Source of the DNA: JAWKUK01 sp964402175
GTDB lineage: Bacteria > Planctomycetota > UBA1135 > GCA-002686595
Assembly: GCA_964402175.1 (NCBI GenBank)
Contig: CAYOBN010000001.1
Span: forward strand, 146,645 to 210,644
Direction of reading: 5' to 3'
Length of the DNA: 64,000 bases
The translations under genes and the position numbers were made by a program. Positions 1 through 8,854 of this stretch are shown here, piece after piece. Each line of letters opens with the position of its first letter. The stretch's first letter is position 1. The notes under the pieces are model-generated. The model was given only the letters and a program-made list of their open reading frames with translations, did no database searches and was not told the DNA's origin.

Positions 1-395
1 ACCTCGTCCGAGAGCGCTTGGAACGCGCCGCAAGTAGGTGTGCCGTCGGTGAACGGCATCTCTATGCCTAGCCGCGCCCCCGTCTGCATGTCGAACGACG
101 CCGCGACGCCGGCACGGTCGAGGGTCCATGCGAGATGGAGGCCCTCGTCGATTCCGACGCGCCAGGTCGGCGCGGGTCCGGGCGCCCCGATCGCGTACTC
201 CTTGCGCGGCTCGACCGAAGCGCTCGAGAAGAGCGGCCACACGACCCACACGAGGAAGAGCAGGATGCCGAAGACCGCCACGATCGTGCCGATGCCGCCC
301 ATCGTGATGGCGGCGCGGGCGACGCGCTCGAAGAACGCGGCGCGCGGATTGACACCGCGGCGGCGGCGCGGGGGACGGCGGTTGGACTCCGACAT
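1..395 (-). CDS. pstC: PstC-like phosphate ABC transporter permease, N-terminal part (runs off the window)
   Basis: The first 131 codons of a gene that continues beyond position 1. The start is ATG at 395. A basic, Arg-rich N-terminus (residues 1-18) is followed by one hydrophobic segment (about residues 30-57, with GGIGTIVAVFGILLFLVWVV), then a hydrophilic stretch (EPRKEYAIGAP, TWRVGIDEGLHLAW) with no second membrane span in what is visible. Classical PstC goes quickly to further helices, so this would be the long form with a large soluble insert after the first helix. The call rests mostly on position: it directly follows pstS in the same direction. A hairpin lies between the two genes. Any membrane protein with an N-terminal anchor remains possible. 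Confidence 0.6.
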   Translation of the reverse strand, partial: MSESNRRPPRRRRGVNPRAAFFERVARAAITMGGIGTIVAVFGILLFLVWVVWPLFSSASVEPRKEYAIGAPGPAPTWRVGIDEGLHLAWTLDRAGVAASFDMQTGARLGIEMPFTDGTPTCGAFQALSDE

Positions 396-434
396 ACGGA
401 CTCGCAGCTCGTAGCGTGGGGGCCTGATAGCGTA

Positions 435-470
435 AGGCGTCGGCCCCGGTTCGTGTCGGGGCCGACGCCT
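435..470 (-). terminator. Perfect 14-bp hairpin between pstS and the pstC-like gene
   Basis: Arms 435-448 and 457-470 (aggcgtcggccccg and its complement) are perfect over 14 bp with an 8-nt loop. It lies 27 nt after the pstS stop and 40 nt before the next start. No T tract follows on the minus strand. It may be a partial terminator or a 3' stabiliser that lets pstS be made in excess over the membrane components. Confidence 0.7.
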
Positions 471-496
471 GGATCAGTGAGGAACTGCGTCCTTGA

Positions 497-1498
497 TCAA
501 CGCTTGATGCCGTCGTCCGCGCCCGTCTGGCGCACACCGGCGTCCGCGAGCGCCTTCTGCGCGATGCGGCTGGTGACGGGGTAGTAGCCGTCCTTCACGA
601 CGTCCGTCTGTCCGTCCTTCGAGAAGATGTACTGCACGAACTCGCGGCGCAGCGGGTCGAGCTGCACGCCGGGCTTCTTGTTGATGTAGACGAGGAGGTA
701 TCGCGAGAGCGGGTAATCGCCCGAATACGCATTCGCCGGGGTGGCCTCGACGACCTCGTCGGCGTTGCTCGCCGCGAGCGGCACCGCGCGCACGTCGGCG
801 GTCAGATACCCGATGCCGCTGTAACCGATGCCGTACTTGTCCTGGGCGACACCCTGCACGACGGCGGAGCTACCGGGCTGCTCCTTGACGCTGTCCTTGA
901 AGTCGCCCTTGAAGAGGCCGTACTCCTTGAAGTAGCCGTACGTGCCAGACGCGGAGTTGCGCCCGTAGAGGCTGATGGGCTTGTCGGCCCACTCGCCCGT
1001 CAGGCCGAGGTCACCCCATGTGCGCAGGTCGCGGGCCTCGCCGCCGAGGCGCGTCGAGGAGAAGATCGCGTCGACTTGCTGCAGCGTCAGCGAGCGGATC
1101 GGATTGTCCTTGTGGACGTACACCGCGAGCATGTCGATCGCGGTCGGGAGGGCCAGCGGAGCGTAGCCGAACTTCTTCTTGAAGTCGTCGATCTCCTTCT
1201 CCTTCATCGCGCGGCTCATCGGGCCGAAGTTCGCGGTGCCCTCCTGGAGGGCCGGCGGCGCGGTCGACGAGCCCTTGCCCTGGACCTCGACCTGGACGGC
1301 CGGATAGTGCTTTCGGAAGCCCTCGGCCCAGAGGGTCATCAGGTTGTTCATCGTGTCCGACCCGACGCTCGCGATCGCACCCGAGACCCCCTCCGAGGAC
1401 TTCTTGTACGCGGGGAGCTTGGGGTCGACCTCGACCTGTTGGAGGACGGCCGGGGCAGAGAGCAGCGCGGCGGCTGCGAGGAGGGTGGTCAGCTTCAT
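497..1498 (-). CDS. pstS: Phosphate ABC transporter substrate-binding protein
   Basis: 333 aa. A signal peptide (MKLTTLLAAAALLSAPAVL) precedes a PBP-like fold. Family landmarks are VGSDTMNNLMTLWAEGF near residue 46, QGKGSSTAPPALQEG and FGPMSRAMKEKEI (phosphate-cradle loops), the hinge stretch VYVHKDNPIRSLTLQQ, and YGRNSASGTYGYFKE. The role is high-affinity capture of periplasmic phosphate for delivery to PstC/PstA. The gene lies immediately upstream of a PstC-like permease. An 11-nt-period direct repeat upstream (1582-1599) suggests control by a PhoB-type regulator. The length is usual for the family. Confidence 0.93.
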   Translation of the reverse strand: MKLTTLLAAAALLSAPAVLQQVEVDPKLPAYKKSSEGVSGAIASVGSDTMNNLMTLWAEGFRKHYPAVQVEVQGKGSSTAPPALQEGTANFGPMSRAMKEKEIDDFKKKFGYAPLALPTAIDMLAVYVHKDNPIRSLTLQQVDAIFSSTRLGGEARDLRTWGDLGLTGEWADKPISLYGRNSASGTYGYFKEYGLFKGDFKDSVKEQPGSSAVVQGVAQDKYGIGYSGIGYLTADVRAVPLAASNADEVVEATPANAYSGDYPLSRYLLVYINKKPGVQLDPLRREFVQYIFSKDGQTDVVKDGYYPVTSRIAQKALADAGVRQTGADDGIKR

Positions 1499-1581
1499 CG
1501 GCGCTCGGCGCGCTCGCCAGGGGGCGGGGTCGCGGCCGCGTGGGACAGTGCGCGGCGGGGGTCAACCACCTGTGTAAGGAA

Positions 1582-1599
1582 GATCAAGAAACGATCAAG
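1582..1599 (-). promoter_or_regulatory. PHO-box-like direct repeat upstream of pstS
   Basis: On the minus strand CTTGATC occurs twice with exactly 11-nt periodicity (1593-1599 and 1582-1588). A weaker third unit, TTACACA, follows one more period down (1571-1577). Seven-base repeats every 11 nt are the geometry of PhoB/PhoP-type response-regulator sites, although the bases differ from the E. coli consensus. The upstream copy overlaps the stop codon of the next gene. Confidence 0.45.
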
Positions 1600-2917
1600 A
1601 GGCCGGGCCGCGTAGGAGCCCCTCGACGCGCTCGATCGTGTCGCCGTCGTGGATGCGGCCGACGACGGCATCCACGCCCCGCTGGAGCGCCCCGCGCAGG
1701 CTCGGGCGGGCCGCCAGGAGGCCGTGGGCGAGCGCCGCGCGGCGCCCGCACCGGGCCGGATCCCGGTCGCGCTGCTGCTCGAGCGCCAGCGCGAGACAGG
1801 CGCGGTCCGCGGCGTCGGGATCGGGGAAGCGGCGCAGGAGCGCGCACATGCGCTCCAGCAACGCGAGCCGCTCCGGGTGCCCGTCGAGCCCGAGCAGCTC
1901 GTTGGCGAGGCCGTGCACGACCTCGGCGGCGATGAGGGCATCCGGATAGTCCGCGACGAGGGCCTCGAGCTCCGCCGCGAAGTGGCGGCGAGCGACGGAG
2001 GTGTCGGCTTCGGCCGTCGCGTTGCGTAGGACCTGCGCGCCAGCGAGGGCGATGCCCGTCGAGCGATAGCGCTCGTTGAGCTCGCGCAGCTCGTCGGCGA
2101 CATAGCGACACTCCGCGATCCCGCCGTCGACACCGTGCACTTGGTAGAGCGCGTGGGCGAGGGTCAGCGCCAGACGCTCGGTGTGGTGGGCGTCGAGGAG
2201 CTGGCGCAAGCGACGCACGCCGCTCTGCCGGACCGCCGCGTCGGTCTCGAGATCGAGCGCGTTCGCGATGACGGTCGCGTGGTCCTCCGCGAACTCGTGG
2301 CCCCGCCAACGCTGCGCGAGCCCATCGATCTGCCGCTCGATGGCCCAGGCGGACGTGGACTCGACGCTCAGTGCCGACGCGACCACCAGCGTTCCCGCAT
2401 GGATCCTTGCGAGCGCTTCGACAGGGAACTCATCGTTGAGCGCCTCGACCTTCTCTACGATCGCGAGGACCTGCTCGGTTTCATCGCAGTTCGCGGCGAT
2501 GTGGAAGCAGGTCACCGCCTTGGCGATGGCGATCTGTTCGCTGTGGTACTGCTGGCCGAGCTCGAGCAGTCGTCCGAGTGCGAGGAAGCGACCATCCTCG
2601 TCCTCGGCGTCGGTACCTTCGGCCAGGAGCGCGAGCACCCGCGCCTCGAAGACGGCGAACGGGAGCGACCGGTGACTGTCGGTCAGAGCCGCGAGGCGGT
2701 TGCACAGGGAGCGGCGAATCTCCGTCGTCGCATCATCCGCGTGCGCGGCGAGGTGCAGCCCCTCGGCGAAGAGCTCTCCGAGGGTCTCGTCGGAGTCGGG
2801 ATCCCCGAGGCCCTCCATCGGCAGAACTCGGCAGAGCCGGTCCATGACGGCGCGCTCGAGGCGCGCCGCTTCGAGGAACTCGCGGGCCAGTTCGACGGGG
2901 TCGCCTTCGTCCGCCAT
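1595..2917 (-). CDS. Helical hypothetical protein
   Basis: 440 aa, starting MADEGDPVELAREFLEAA. It has no signal peptide and no membrane segment. It is almost wholly acidic and helical, with recurring short Leu/Ala-rich helical pairs (for example LARIHAGTLVVASAL, VVHGLANELLGLDGHPERL) that resemble a solenoid or TPR-like array. I see no enzymatic motif. The stop lies 96 nt before pstS, and the pstS regulatory repeat touches its 3' end. The gene is probably unrelated to phosphate transport. Coding potential is good because it is a long uninterrupted frame with typical codon bias. Confidence 0.75.
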   Translation of the reverse strand: MADEGDPVELAREFLEAARLERAVMDRLCRVLPMEGLGDPDSDETLGELFAEGLHLAAHADDATTEIRRSLCNRLAALTDSHRSLPFAVFEARVLALLAEGTDAEDEDGRFLALGRLLELGQQYHSEQIAIAKAVTCFHIAANCDETEQVLAIVEKVEALNDEFPVEALARIHAGTLVVASALSVESTSAWAIERQIDGLAQRWRGHEFAEDHATVIANALDLETDAAVRQSGVRRLRQLLDAHHTERLALTLAHALYQVHGVDGGIAECRYVADELRELNERYRSTGIALAGAQVLRNATAEADTSVARRHFAAELEALVADYPDALIAAEVVHGLANELLGLDGHPERLALLERMCALLRRFPDPDAADRACLALALEQQRDRDPARCGRRAALAHGLLAARPSLRGALQRGVDAVVGRIHDGDTIERVEGLLRGPAS

Positions 2918-2949
2918 GCCCCGATGCTACGGGGTTCGACGGGAAACCG

Positions 2950-4054
2950 CTACGCCTTCCGCGACTTCAGGTACGCCTCCATGAACGGGGTGACATCCCC
3001 GTCCAGGATCTTCTGGACGTTGCCGTCCTCGAGGTTCGTCCGGTGGTCCTTCACCATCTGGTACGGGTTGAGGACGTAGCTGCGGATCTGGTTACCCCAG
3101 GCGATCTCGCCCTTTTCGCCGTACAGCTTGCCGAGCTCCGCGTCGCGCTTGGCCTCCTCGTAGGCGAGCAGCTTCGCCTTCAAGAGGGACCAGGCTTTGT
3201 CGCGGTTCTTGTGCTGGCTGCGCTCGCTCTGGCAGCGCACGACGATCCCGGTCGGGATGTGGGTCAAGCGGACCGCGGACTCCGTCTTGTTGACGTGCTG
3301 TCCGCCCGCGCCGCCCGCGCGCATCGTGTCGACGCGTACGTCGGACTCGCTGATCTCGATGTTGATCGAATCGTCGACGACCGGGGTGACGTCGACGGAC
3401 GCAAACGCCGTCTGGCGACGGGCCTGCGCGTCGAACGGCGAGATCCGGACGAGGCGATGCACCCCGGTCTCGGCTTTGAGGTATCCGAAGGCGTACGGTC
3501 CGTCGATCTGGATCGTCGCGCCGCGGATGCCGCCCATGTCCTCGCTGGACAGTTCGACCTCGGTGACGGTGAACCCCTGGCGCTCGGCCCAGCGCACATA
3601 CATGCGCAGGAGCATCTGGGCCCAGTCACACGCGTCGACCCCGCCCGCGCCGGCGCTGATCTGCACGTACGCCGAGAGCTCGTCGTTCGGGCCGCCGAGC
3701 ATCACGCGGAACTCGAGCTCTTCGATCAGCGTCGTGGCGCTCGCCAGCGCCGCTTCGATCTCGGCTTCGACCGAGTCGAAGCCGACCTCGGCCCCCATCT
3801 CGAGCAACACGTCGACGTCGTCGAGGGACGTACCGACCTTGCGGATCGGCTCGACGACCATCTTCAACGACTTCAGCTCGCGGACGAGGCGCTGGCTGCG
3901 CTCCGGGTCGTTCCAGAAGTCGCCTTGGGTCTGCAGTTCCTCGATCTCAGCGAGGCGTACGGCTTTTTTGCCGTATTCAAAGACCCTCCGTCAGCAGGGC
4001 GAGCCTGCCGCGGAGCTCTTTCGTACGGTCTCGGATGAAGTCGGAGGCTGCCAT
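2950..4054 (-). CDS. prfB: Peptide chain release factor 2, expressed by programmed +1 frameshift
   Basis: 367 aa after frameshifting. Frame 1 runs from ATG at 4054 for 25 codons (MAASDFIRDRTKELRG...) to an in-frame UGA at 3979-3977. Skipping one base gives GAA-TAC-GGC and continues to the stop at 2950. The slip site is GGAGGGT-CTT-TGA, with a Shine-Dalgarno-like GGAGG just 5', the classic RF2 autoregulation in which UGA reading by RF2 competes with the shift. UGA is codon 26, as in E. coli. The peptidyl-hydrolysis motif GGQ (in MRAGGAGGQHVNK) and the UGA-recognition tripeptide SPF (RISPFDAQAR) are present. It is divergent from sfsA. An annotator who ignores the shift would start at an internal Met at 3867. 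Confidence 0.96.
3976..3990 (-). promoter_or_regulatory. prfB programmed frameshift site
   Basis: Minus-strand GGAGGGTCTTTGAA. CTT at 3982-3980 is the slippery codon, UGA is at 3979-3977, and the GGAGG anti-SD pairing stretch starts 2 nt upstream of CTT. The base after UGA is A rather than the C of E. coli. Confidence 0.93.
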
Positions 4055-4306
4055 CGGACCGGGGAGTGTACGGGAGATGGCGTTCGGTTCCAACCCGGGA
4101 CATTACGCCCCATGCTCGCGCCGGGAGCAGCGTCTGTGCCCCCCTGGCCCGCTCCCGCCCCAGGGGAGGAGGGGGCGCGCGACCGGCGGAGTCGTGGTGA
4201 ACGTCGTGGTGAAGACCGGCCGCGCGCCTCGCGCTCGTTCGGCAAGCGCGGAGAGCGGAGGGGAGACCACTTCGAGAACGAGCCGCGGAGACGGCATTCT
4301 GTCCCG
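4055..4306. other. Divergent prfB/sfsA intergenic region
   Basis: This 252-nt stretch must hold both promoters. It is G- and C-rich with homopolymeric runs. I see no clear -10/-35 pair, sigma-54 element or RNA structure. Confidence 0.5.
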
Positions 4307-5026
4307 ATGCGAATCGAACAACCCGTGCACCTGGGCCGACTGCTGCGGCGCTACAAGCGCTTCCTCGCCGACGTGGAGCTGCTCGAAGACGCCGGTGAGG
4401 TCGGCGCGGTGGGTCAGGTGATCGTCGCCCACTGCCCCAATACGGGCTCGCTGCTCGGCTGTCTCGCCGAAGGCGCCCGCTGCGTCGTGCGCGACAGCGG
4501 TGATCCCGCGCGCAAACTGCGCACGACGTTGCAGACGGTCGAGGTCGACGGCGGCTGGGTCAACGTCGACACGTCGCTCCCGAACGCCGTCGTCGCGGAG
4601 GCGATCCAGAGCGGCCGAATCCCGGAGCTCGCGGGCTACCCCACGCTGCGCCGTGAAGTGAAGTACGGAGCGAACAGCCGGATCGACCTTCTGCTGGAGG
4701 ACGGCGCGCGGCGCTGCTACGTCGAGGTCAAGAGCACCACGCTCGCCGTGCATGGCGAGGCGCGCTTTCCCGACGCGGTGACCGAGCGGGGCCGCAAGCA
4801 CCTCGTGGAGCTCGCGGCGATGGTGGCAGAGGGCCACCGCGCGGCGATCGTGTTCCACGTCTCGCGCAGCGACGTCGACCGGTTCGCACCAGCCGACGAT
4901 ATCGACCCCGCGTACGGCGCTGCCCTGCGCGAGGCGCGCGATCGGGGCGTGCTCACCCTCGCGTGGCGCGCGAGGGTGAGCCCCGATGAGGTGACGATGG
5001 AGCGTGCGCTACCGCTGGAGTTCTGA
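4307..5026 (+). CDS. sfsA: SfsA family DNA/RNA nuclease-like protein
   Basis: 239 aa, ATG at 4307 (E. coli SfsA is 234 aa). Family landmarks are RRYKRFLADVELLEDAGEV at the N-terminus, AHCPNTGSLLGCL, SLPNAVVAEAI, EVKYGANSRIDLLLED, YVEVKSTTLA and FPDAVTERGRKHLVEL. The last four form the PD-(D/E)XK-like core. SfsA was first described as a stimulator of sugar fermentation in E. coli and is now regarded as a nucleic-acid-binding nuclease fold. Its tail carries a perfect 12-bp inverted repeat (4952-4980) and ends 8 nt from the convergent gene at 5035. Confidence 0.93.
   Translation: MRIEQPVHLGRLLRRYKRFLADVELLEDAGEVGAVGQVIVAHCPNTGSLLGCLAEGARCVVRDSGDPARKLRTTLQTVEVDGGWVNVDTSLPNAVVAEAIQSGRIPELAGYPTLRREVKYGANSRIDLLLEDGARRCYVEVKSTTLAVHGEARFPDAVTERGRKHLVELAAMVAEGHRAAIVFHVSRSDVDRFAPADDIDPAYGAALREARDRGVLTLAWRARVSPDEVTMERALPLEF
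4952..4980. terminator. 12-bp inverted repeat inside the end of sfsA
   Basis: Arms 4952-4963 (ctcaccctcgcg) and 4969-4980 are perfectly complementary, with a 5-nt loop. It lies within the last 25 codons of sfsA and just past the end of the converging minus-strand gene, so it is placed to stop that minus-strand transcript. Confidence 0.5.
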
Positions 5027-5034
5027 TGAACCGC

Positions 5035-6123
5035 TCAGAGCGCCACGTGGTACGCGTCTTCGTCGTGACCGATCGGGTACTGCGGGCCGCCGGGCGCTCC
5101 GATGGTGACCTCCCACGGGTCGCCTTTCTTCTTGTGCGGCGGAATCAAGTGCTCGCTCACGCGTGAGGTCGCGAAGTAGAGCGCTCCACGGCTCACATGA
5201 CGCCACAGCGCGCAAATCTGCGCGACCGCCAACAACGCCAGGACATGCTCGAGCCGGGGGCGTTCCACCGCGCGCGCGTCGATGTGATCGACAAGCCAAC
5301 CGGCAGCGAACACACAGACGAGCGCCTCCAGGAGTAGGAGCCCGATCACCGGACGCAGGGTCTGGATCGGATGACGGAACATCACCCAGAACGTCGCGAG
5401 CCCCGCGCCCAGCGCAGAGCGTCCGTCGCGCTGCGCCATCCGCGTGCGGGTGTACGCACCCCAAGCGAGTACGAGGGCGAAGAGCGCCGCGTGCAGACCG
5501 TCCCGCGCCCAGCCGAGGCGTGCGACGAGCAGCTCGGAATCGAGCGTCTCGAGCGCCTCGCGGTCGTACTCCGGCACCCCCATCAAGCGCCCGAGAACGA
5601 GCTCCTTCCAAGGTGCGCCGTAACACACCCAATGGGCGAGCGACAGCGCCAGAAGCACCAGCAGCAGGACGCGAAGGAAGCGCCAGAAATACGCCGCCCC
5701 GCCGTAGCAGAAGCGCCGGAACGTCTTGCCTTCGAGGCGCTCGTACGCGATCTGCAGCCAGCCGCCCGCAGCGAAGACCCCGAGCAGCAGCGCTGCGAGG
5801 GAGAGCGTCGCCATCACCCAAGCGTTCGCGGTCGTGAGCTGCGCCAACGCTTCACGGTTGTCGTGGCGGAAGTTCTCCGACAGCGCCCATGTGTCGGCGC
5901 CGAGACCCGCGCCGACCTCGCGCAGTGTGCGCCAGTCCGCGGTGCCCGAGCTGAAGAGACCGTCGAACACACCCAGGGTCGCGAGCGCCGGGGCGAGCCC
6001 GAGCAACGTGATCGCGGCCCACGTGGCGATCCAGAGGATCGGGTGGCTCAGCGAGCGCCGGAGCGCCGTGAACGCGAGGAAAGCCCCAGGTCGGCCCTTC
6101 GATTGGTTCGTGTCTGTGCTCAT
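5035..6123 (-). CDS. Polytopic membrane protein of unknown function
   Basis: 362 aa. Hydrophobic segments lie near residues 30-52 (PILWIATWAAITLLGLAPAL), 103-125, 148-170, 205-225, 252-275 and 285-300, giving about six spans. The C-terminal tail is charged (LIPPHKKKGDPWEV). I recognise no transporter signature or ABC ATPase nearby. The start lies 3 nt after the stop of the M1 peptidase, so the two are almost certainly co-transcribed, and it may work with that secreted peptidase. The length and topology would suit an uncharacterised integral membrane family common in planctomycetes. Confidence 0.75.
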   Translation of the reverse strand: MSTDTNQSKGRPGAFLAFTALRRSLSHPILWIATWAAITLLGLAPALATLGVFDGLFSSGTADWRTLREVGAGLGADTWALSENFRHDNREALAQLTTANAWVMATLSLAALLLGVFAAGGWLQIAYERLEGKTFRRFCYGGAAYFWRFLRVLLLVLLALSLAHWVCYGAPWKELVLGRLMGVPEYDREALETLDSELLVARLGWARDGLHAALFALVLAWGAYTRTRMAQRDGRSALGAGLATFWVMFRHPIQTLRPVIGLLLLEALVCVFAAGWLVDHIDARAVERPRLEHVLALLAVAQICALWRHVSRGALYFATSRVSEHLIPPHKKKGDPWEVTIGAPGGPQYPIGHDEDAYHVAL

Positions 6124-6126
6124 CGC

Positions 6127-8565
6127 TCAACCTCCGATCGACATGAACCACTGGAGCGTATGGGCTGCACCGGCGAGCGCACGCTCGGCGAAGCGCAGCG
6201 GCGCCAGCCCGTCGGACGCATCGAACCACTGGTTGTTGCGCATATCTGAGTCCAGGTACCAGACACGCTCGGGGTCGATCACCACCGCGCTGATCGCTGG
6301 ATCACCCGGAGAGAGCGGCAAGCGCCACCAGTTCCGACTCTGCTGAGCCTCGCGCGTCCATTCGAAGTCGCGGGTGGCGCCGCCCTTGAAGTGCACGCGC
6401 ACCGTCACGGGCAGCGCGAGAGCTCCGTCGTTGCGTACGAGGACGTCGTAGAGGTGGGGCAACTTGGGTTGCTCCTCTCCCTCGCCTGCTTCGATGCCGT
6501 GCAACTCGCTCACCGATGGAGCGCAGTCCGAGTGCCAACGCCCGTCGACACACCGGAACCAGCCCTTCGGCTCGGCCGCGCGGCCCTGCTTGACCTCAAC
6601 GCTCCAGTCGAGGGTCGCCGTCCCTCGGAAGACCTCGTCGAAGTACCACTGAACCTCGACGTCGGCCCCGACCTGGAACGCTTCGTAGAAGTCCGCCGGG
6701 TAGGGGTGGCGATAGCGCCATTGCTCGGCGAAGTGGCGCATCCCGCGCAGGAAGCGCTCGCGCCCTACGAGCGCCGACAGCGAGCGCAGCGCCGCGGCAG
6801 TGCGCGGATAGCTGTTCGTGCTGTAGCTGGTCGAATCGGCGTAGTCCCACACCACCGTCTCGATGGGGTCGGTGTTGGGATCGCGGAGGTAGCCGACCCG
6901 ATCGTCCCAGCGAGTGTCCGTCCACTCGTCGACGAACGTCATGTGGGGCTGATCGCGCCACCAGGCCACGAACGGGGACACTTCGAGCGCTTCGAAGCGC
7001 CACTTCTTTGCGGTGAGCCAGCCGAGCTGCGCCGGTAGCTCGGGCAGCTTCTGGTCCAGTCGCTCGAAGCCGAAGCGCACGGGGTTCGGCACTTCGACTG
7101 CGCGCAGCGAGAGCGCGTTCAGCACCGCGCCCCCCTTCGCTACTGGCAGGATCGAGCGCCCATAGACCGGCAACCTGGAGTAACGCTGTGAGGTCCGGCG
7201 ACGCCCGTACTGACGGAACAAGGTCTCGGAGTCCGAGTAGGAGTTGAGCCCCTCGTCGAGCCATGCGGCCTCGGGCTCGTTGTTCGCGACGAGCCCGTAC
7301 CAGAACTGGTGCCCTGCTTCGTGGACGGTCACGCTCTCCGGCCGGTGCATGGCGGCCTCGGTGAAGAGCTCGGTGCCGCACGTGAAGAGGGTGGGATACT
7401 CCATCCCACCCGCGGCGCTCGCACCCCATGCAGGGTCGACCGCGGTGACACGTTCATACGGATACTCGCCGTACCAGAGGCCGTAGAAGAACAGCGTCGC
7501 GGCGGTCGCGTGCCAGTGGCGCTCCGCTTGGTCAGCGCGCTCGGGCTGCACCATGACCGTGATGTCGACGTTGCGGGTGCGCAGCTCATCGCGCGTCCGA
7601 CCGAGGCTACGCATCGCTTCGGACACCTCGAGCTCGTGCTCCTTCGCCCAATCGTCCCAGCGGAACGGCTGTTGGAAGACGACGTAGTCGGGGTCCGCGG
7701 TCCAGGCGAAGTCGTGCACCATGACCGGGCGCTGGGAGCCGCGCGCGGCAACGGGATCCACACGCTCGCGGTCAGCGGGGCTCGGTGCCGCGAAGCGCGT
7801 ACGAACGCGCCCGCCGCTGAGGGTGGCCTCACCGACTTGCACGCCCGACCCCGCGACCTTACCGGCGTAGACCTCCGGTAGATCCAGCGTCACGTCGTAG
7901 GTGCCGAAGTTCGAGTAGAACTCGGTGTTCAGGTGGAACGAATGGGCGCGCCAGCCGCGTCCTCCCTCGAACACCGCGAGCTTCGGGAACCAGTGGGCAA
8001 GAAAGATGAAGTCGCCCTTTGTGCCCCAACGACGGCGAACTCGCGGGAGGCGCGACTCCCACGCGACGGTCACAGTGACCTCGCCGCCGTCGGGGACCGC
8101 CTCGGGCAGGTCCACGCTGAAGAGCGTGCGATCGAGGGGCGCGCCTTGCGGCGGCATGCGCCAGACGAGCGTGTCGATCAGCTCGGTCTCGCCGACCTTG
8201 ATCGAGCGCACGTCCTGCCAACCGAAGCCGCGCTCGAGCTTCCTGCCCCGCGTCGCGCCTCGGCCCTCGACCAGATGGAGGCTCTGGTTGTTCGCGAACG
8301 CGTTGAGGTACAAGTGGAACCACAGGTCGCCCACCGCCTCTCCCGAGCGGTTCCGGAAGGTCAGCGTATAGGTCCCCGAGAGGTCCTTCGCTGGACCGTC
8401 ATCGAGCGCCTCGTTCGGCGCGGCATCGTCGATGCGCGCCTCGATCACGTAGTGAGCCTCTGAGGTGCGCGCGTCGACCGGAGCTTGTGCCACGGCTGTC
8501 CCCATGAGGGCCAGGCCGAGCAGCGCCCAGGCCCACCGCGCAGGGCCGGAACGGTGCGGAGTCAT
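6127..8565 (-). CDS. Secreted M1-family zinc metallopeptidase
   Basis: 812 aa from ATG at 8565, chosen because a signal peptide begins there (WAWALLGLALMGTAVAQA); the frame is open for 97 more upstream codons without one. The beta-sandwich N-domain (about 35-270) contains GTYTLTFRNRSGEAVG. The exopeptidase loop is GGMEY at 386-390, in place of the classical GAMEN. The zinc site is HEAGH at 415-419 with the third ligand in AAWLDE (E438). The catalytic domain is followed by a helical part (PRTAAALRSLSALVGRERFL). It probably trims peptides in the periplasm or outside the cell. The downstream membrane protein gene begins 3 nt after its stop. Confidence 0.9.
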   Translation of the reverse strand: MTPHRSGPARWAWALLGLALMGTAVAQAPVDARTSEAHYVIEARIDDAAPNEALDDGPAKDLSGTYTLTFRNRSGEAVGDLWFHLYLNAFANNQSLHLVEGRGATRGRKLERGFGWQDVRSIKVGETELIDTLVWRMPPQGAPLDRTLFSVDLPEAVPDGGEVTVTVAWESRLPRVRRRWGTKGDFIFLAHWFPKLAVFEGGRGWRAHSFHLNTEFYSNFGTYDVTLDLPEVYAGKVAGSGVQVGEATLSGGRVRTRFAAPSPADRERVDPVAARGSQRPVMVHDFAWTADPDYVVFQQPFRWDDWAKEHELEVSEAMRSLGRTRDELRTRNVDITVMVQPERADQAERHWHATAATLFFYGLWYGEYPYERVTAVDPAWGASAAGGMEYPTLFTCGTELFTEAAMHRPESVTVHEAGHQFWYGLVANNEPEAAWLDEGLNSYSDSETLFRQYGRRRTSQRYSRLPVYGRSILPVAKGGAVLNALSLRAVEVPNPVRFGFERLDQKLPELPAQLGWLTAKKWRFEALEVSPFVAWWRDQPHMTFVDEWTDTRWDDRVGYLRDPNTDPIETVVWDYADSTSYSTNSYPRTAAALRSLSALVGRERFLRGMRHFAEQWRYRHPYPADFYEAFQVGADVEVQWYFDEVFRGTATLDWSVEVKQGRAAEPKGWFRCVDGRWHSDCAPSVSELHGIEAGEGEEQPKLPHLYDVLVRNDGALALPVTVRVHFKGGATRDFEWTREAQQSRNWWRLPLSPGDPAISAVVIDPERVWYLDSDMRNNQWFDASDGLAPLRFAERALAGAAHTLQWFMSIGG

Positions 8566-8825
8566 GCGACCATGGTACGCGACACCGCCCCCGCGCCCCC
8601 CCCTTGGAGCTGACCGGCGCAGCGTTCGGGACTTTCGCGGATTTCCGCTCAGGTTTCGGTTGGACCGTCCGAACACCCACCTGGCGGGAGCTCCGACACA
8701 GAGGGACCCTGCCCGGGGCGCGGCGCCCCGCCTCGCCAGCAGAGATTCTCGGAAAGGGGCGCAGGTTGGAGGGCCGGACCTGTCGAAAGGCACAAGGGGA
8801 AAGGGCTGCACTCTGCACCCACCCA

Positions 8826-8849
8826 CTCTCCGCAGACGCGGAGGGAGGA
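8826..8849 (+). promoter_or_regulatory. Hairpin overlapping the ribosome-binding site of the FlgM-like gene
   Basis: CTCTCCGC can pair with GCGGAGGG across a 4-nt loop (8 pairs, one of them G-U). The right arm contains part of the purine-rich Shine-Dalgarno stretch GGAGGGAGGA that ends 5 nt before ATG at 8855. It may lower translation of an anti-sigma factor, but no ligand or partner is evident. Confidence 0.3.
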
Positions 8850-8854
8850 CCAAC

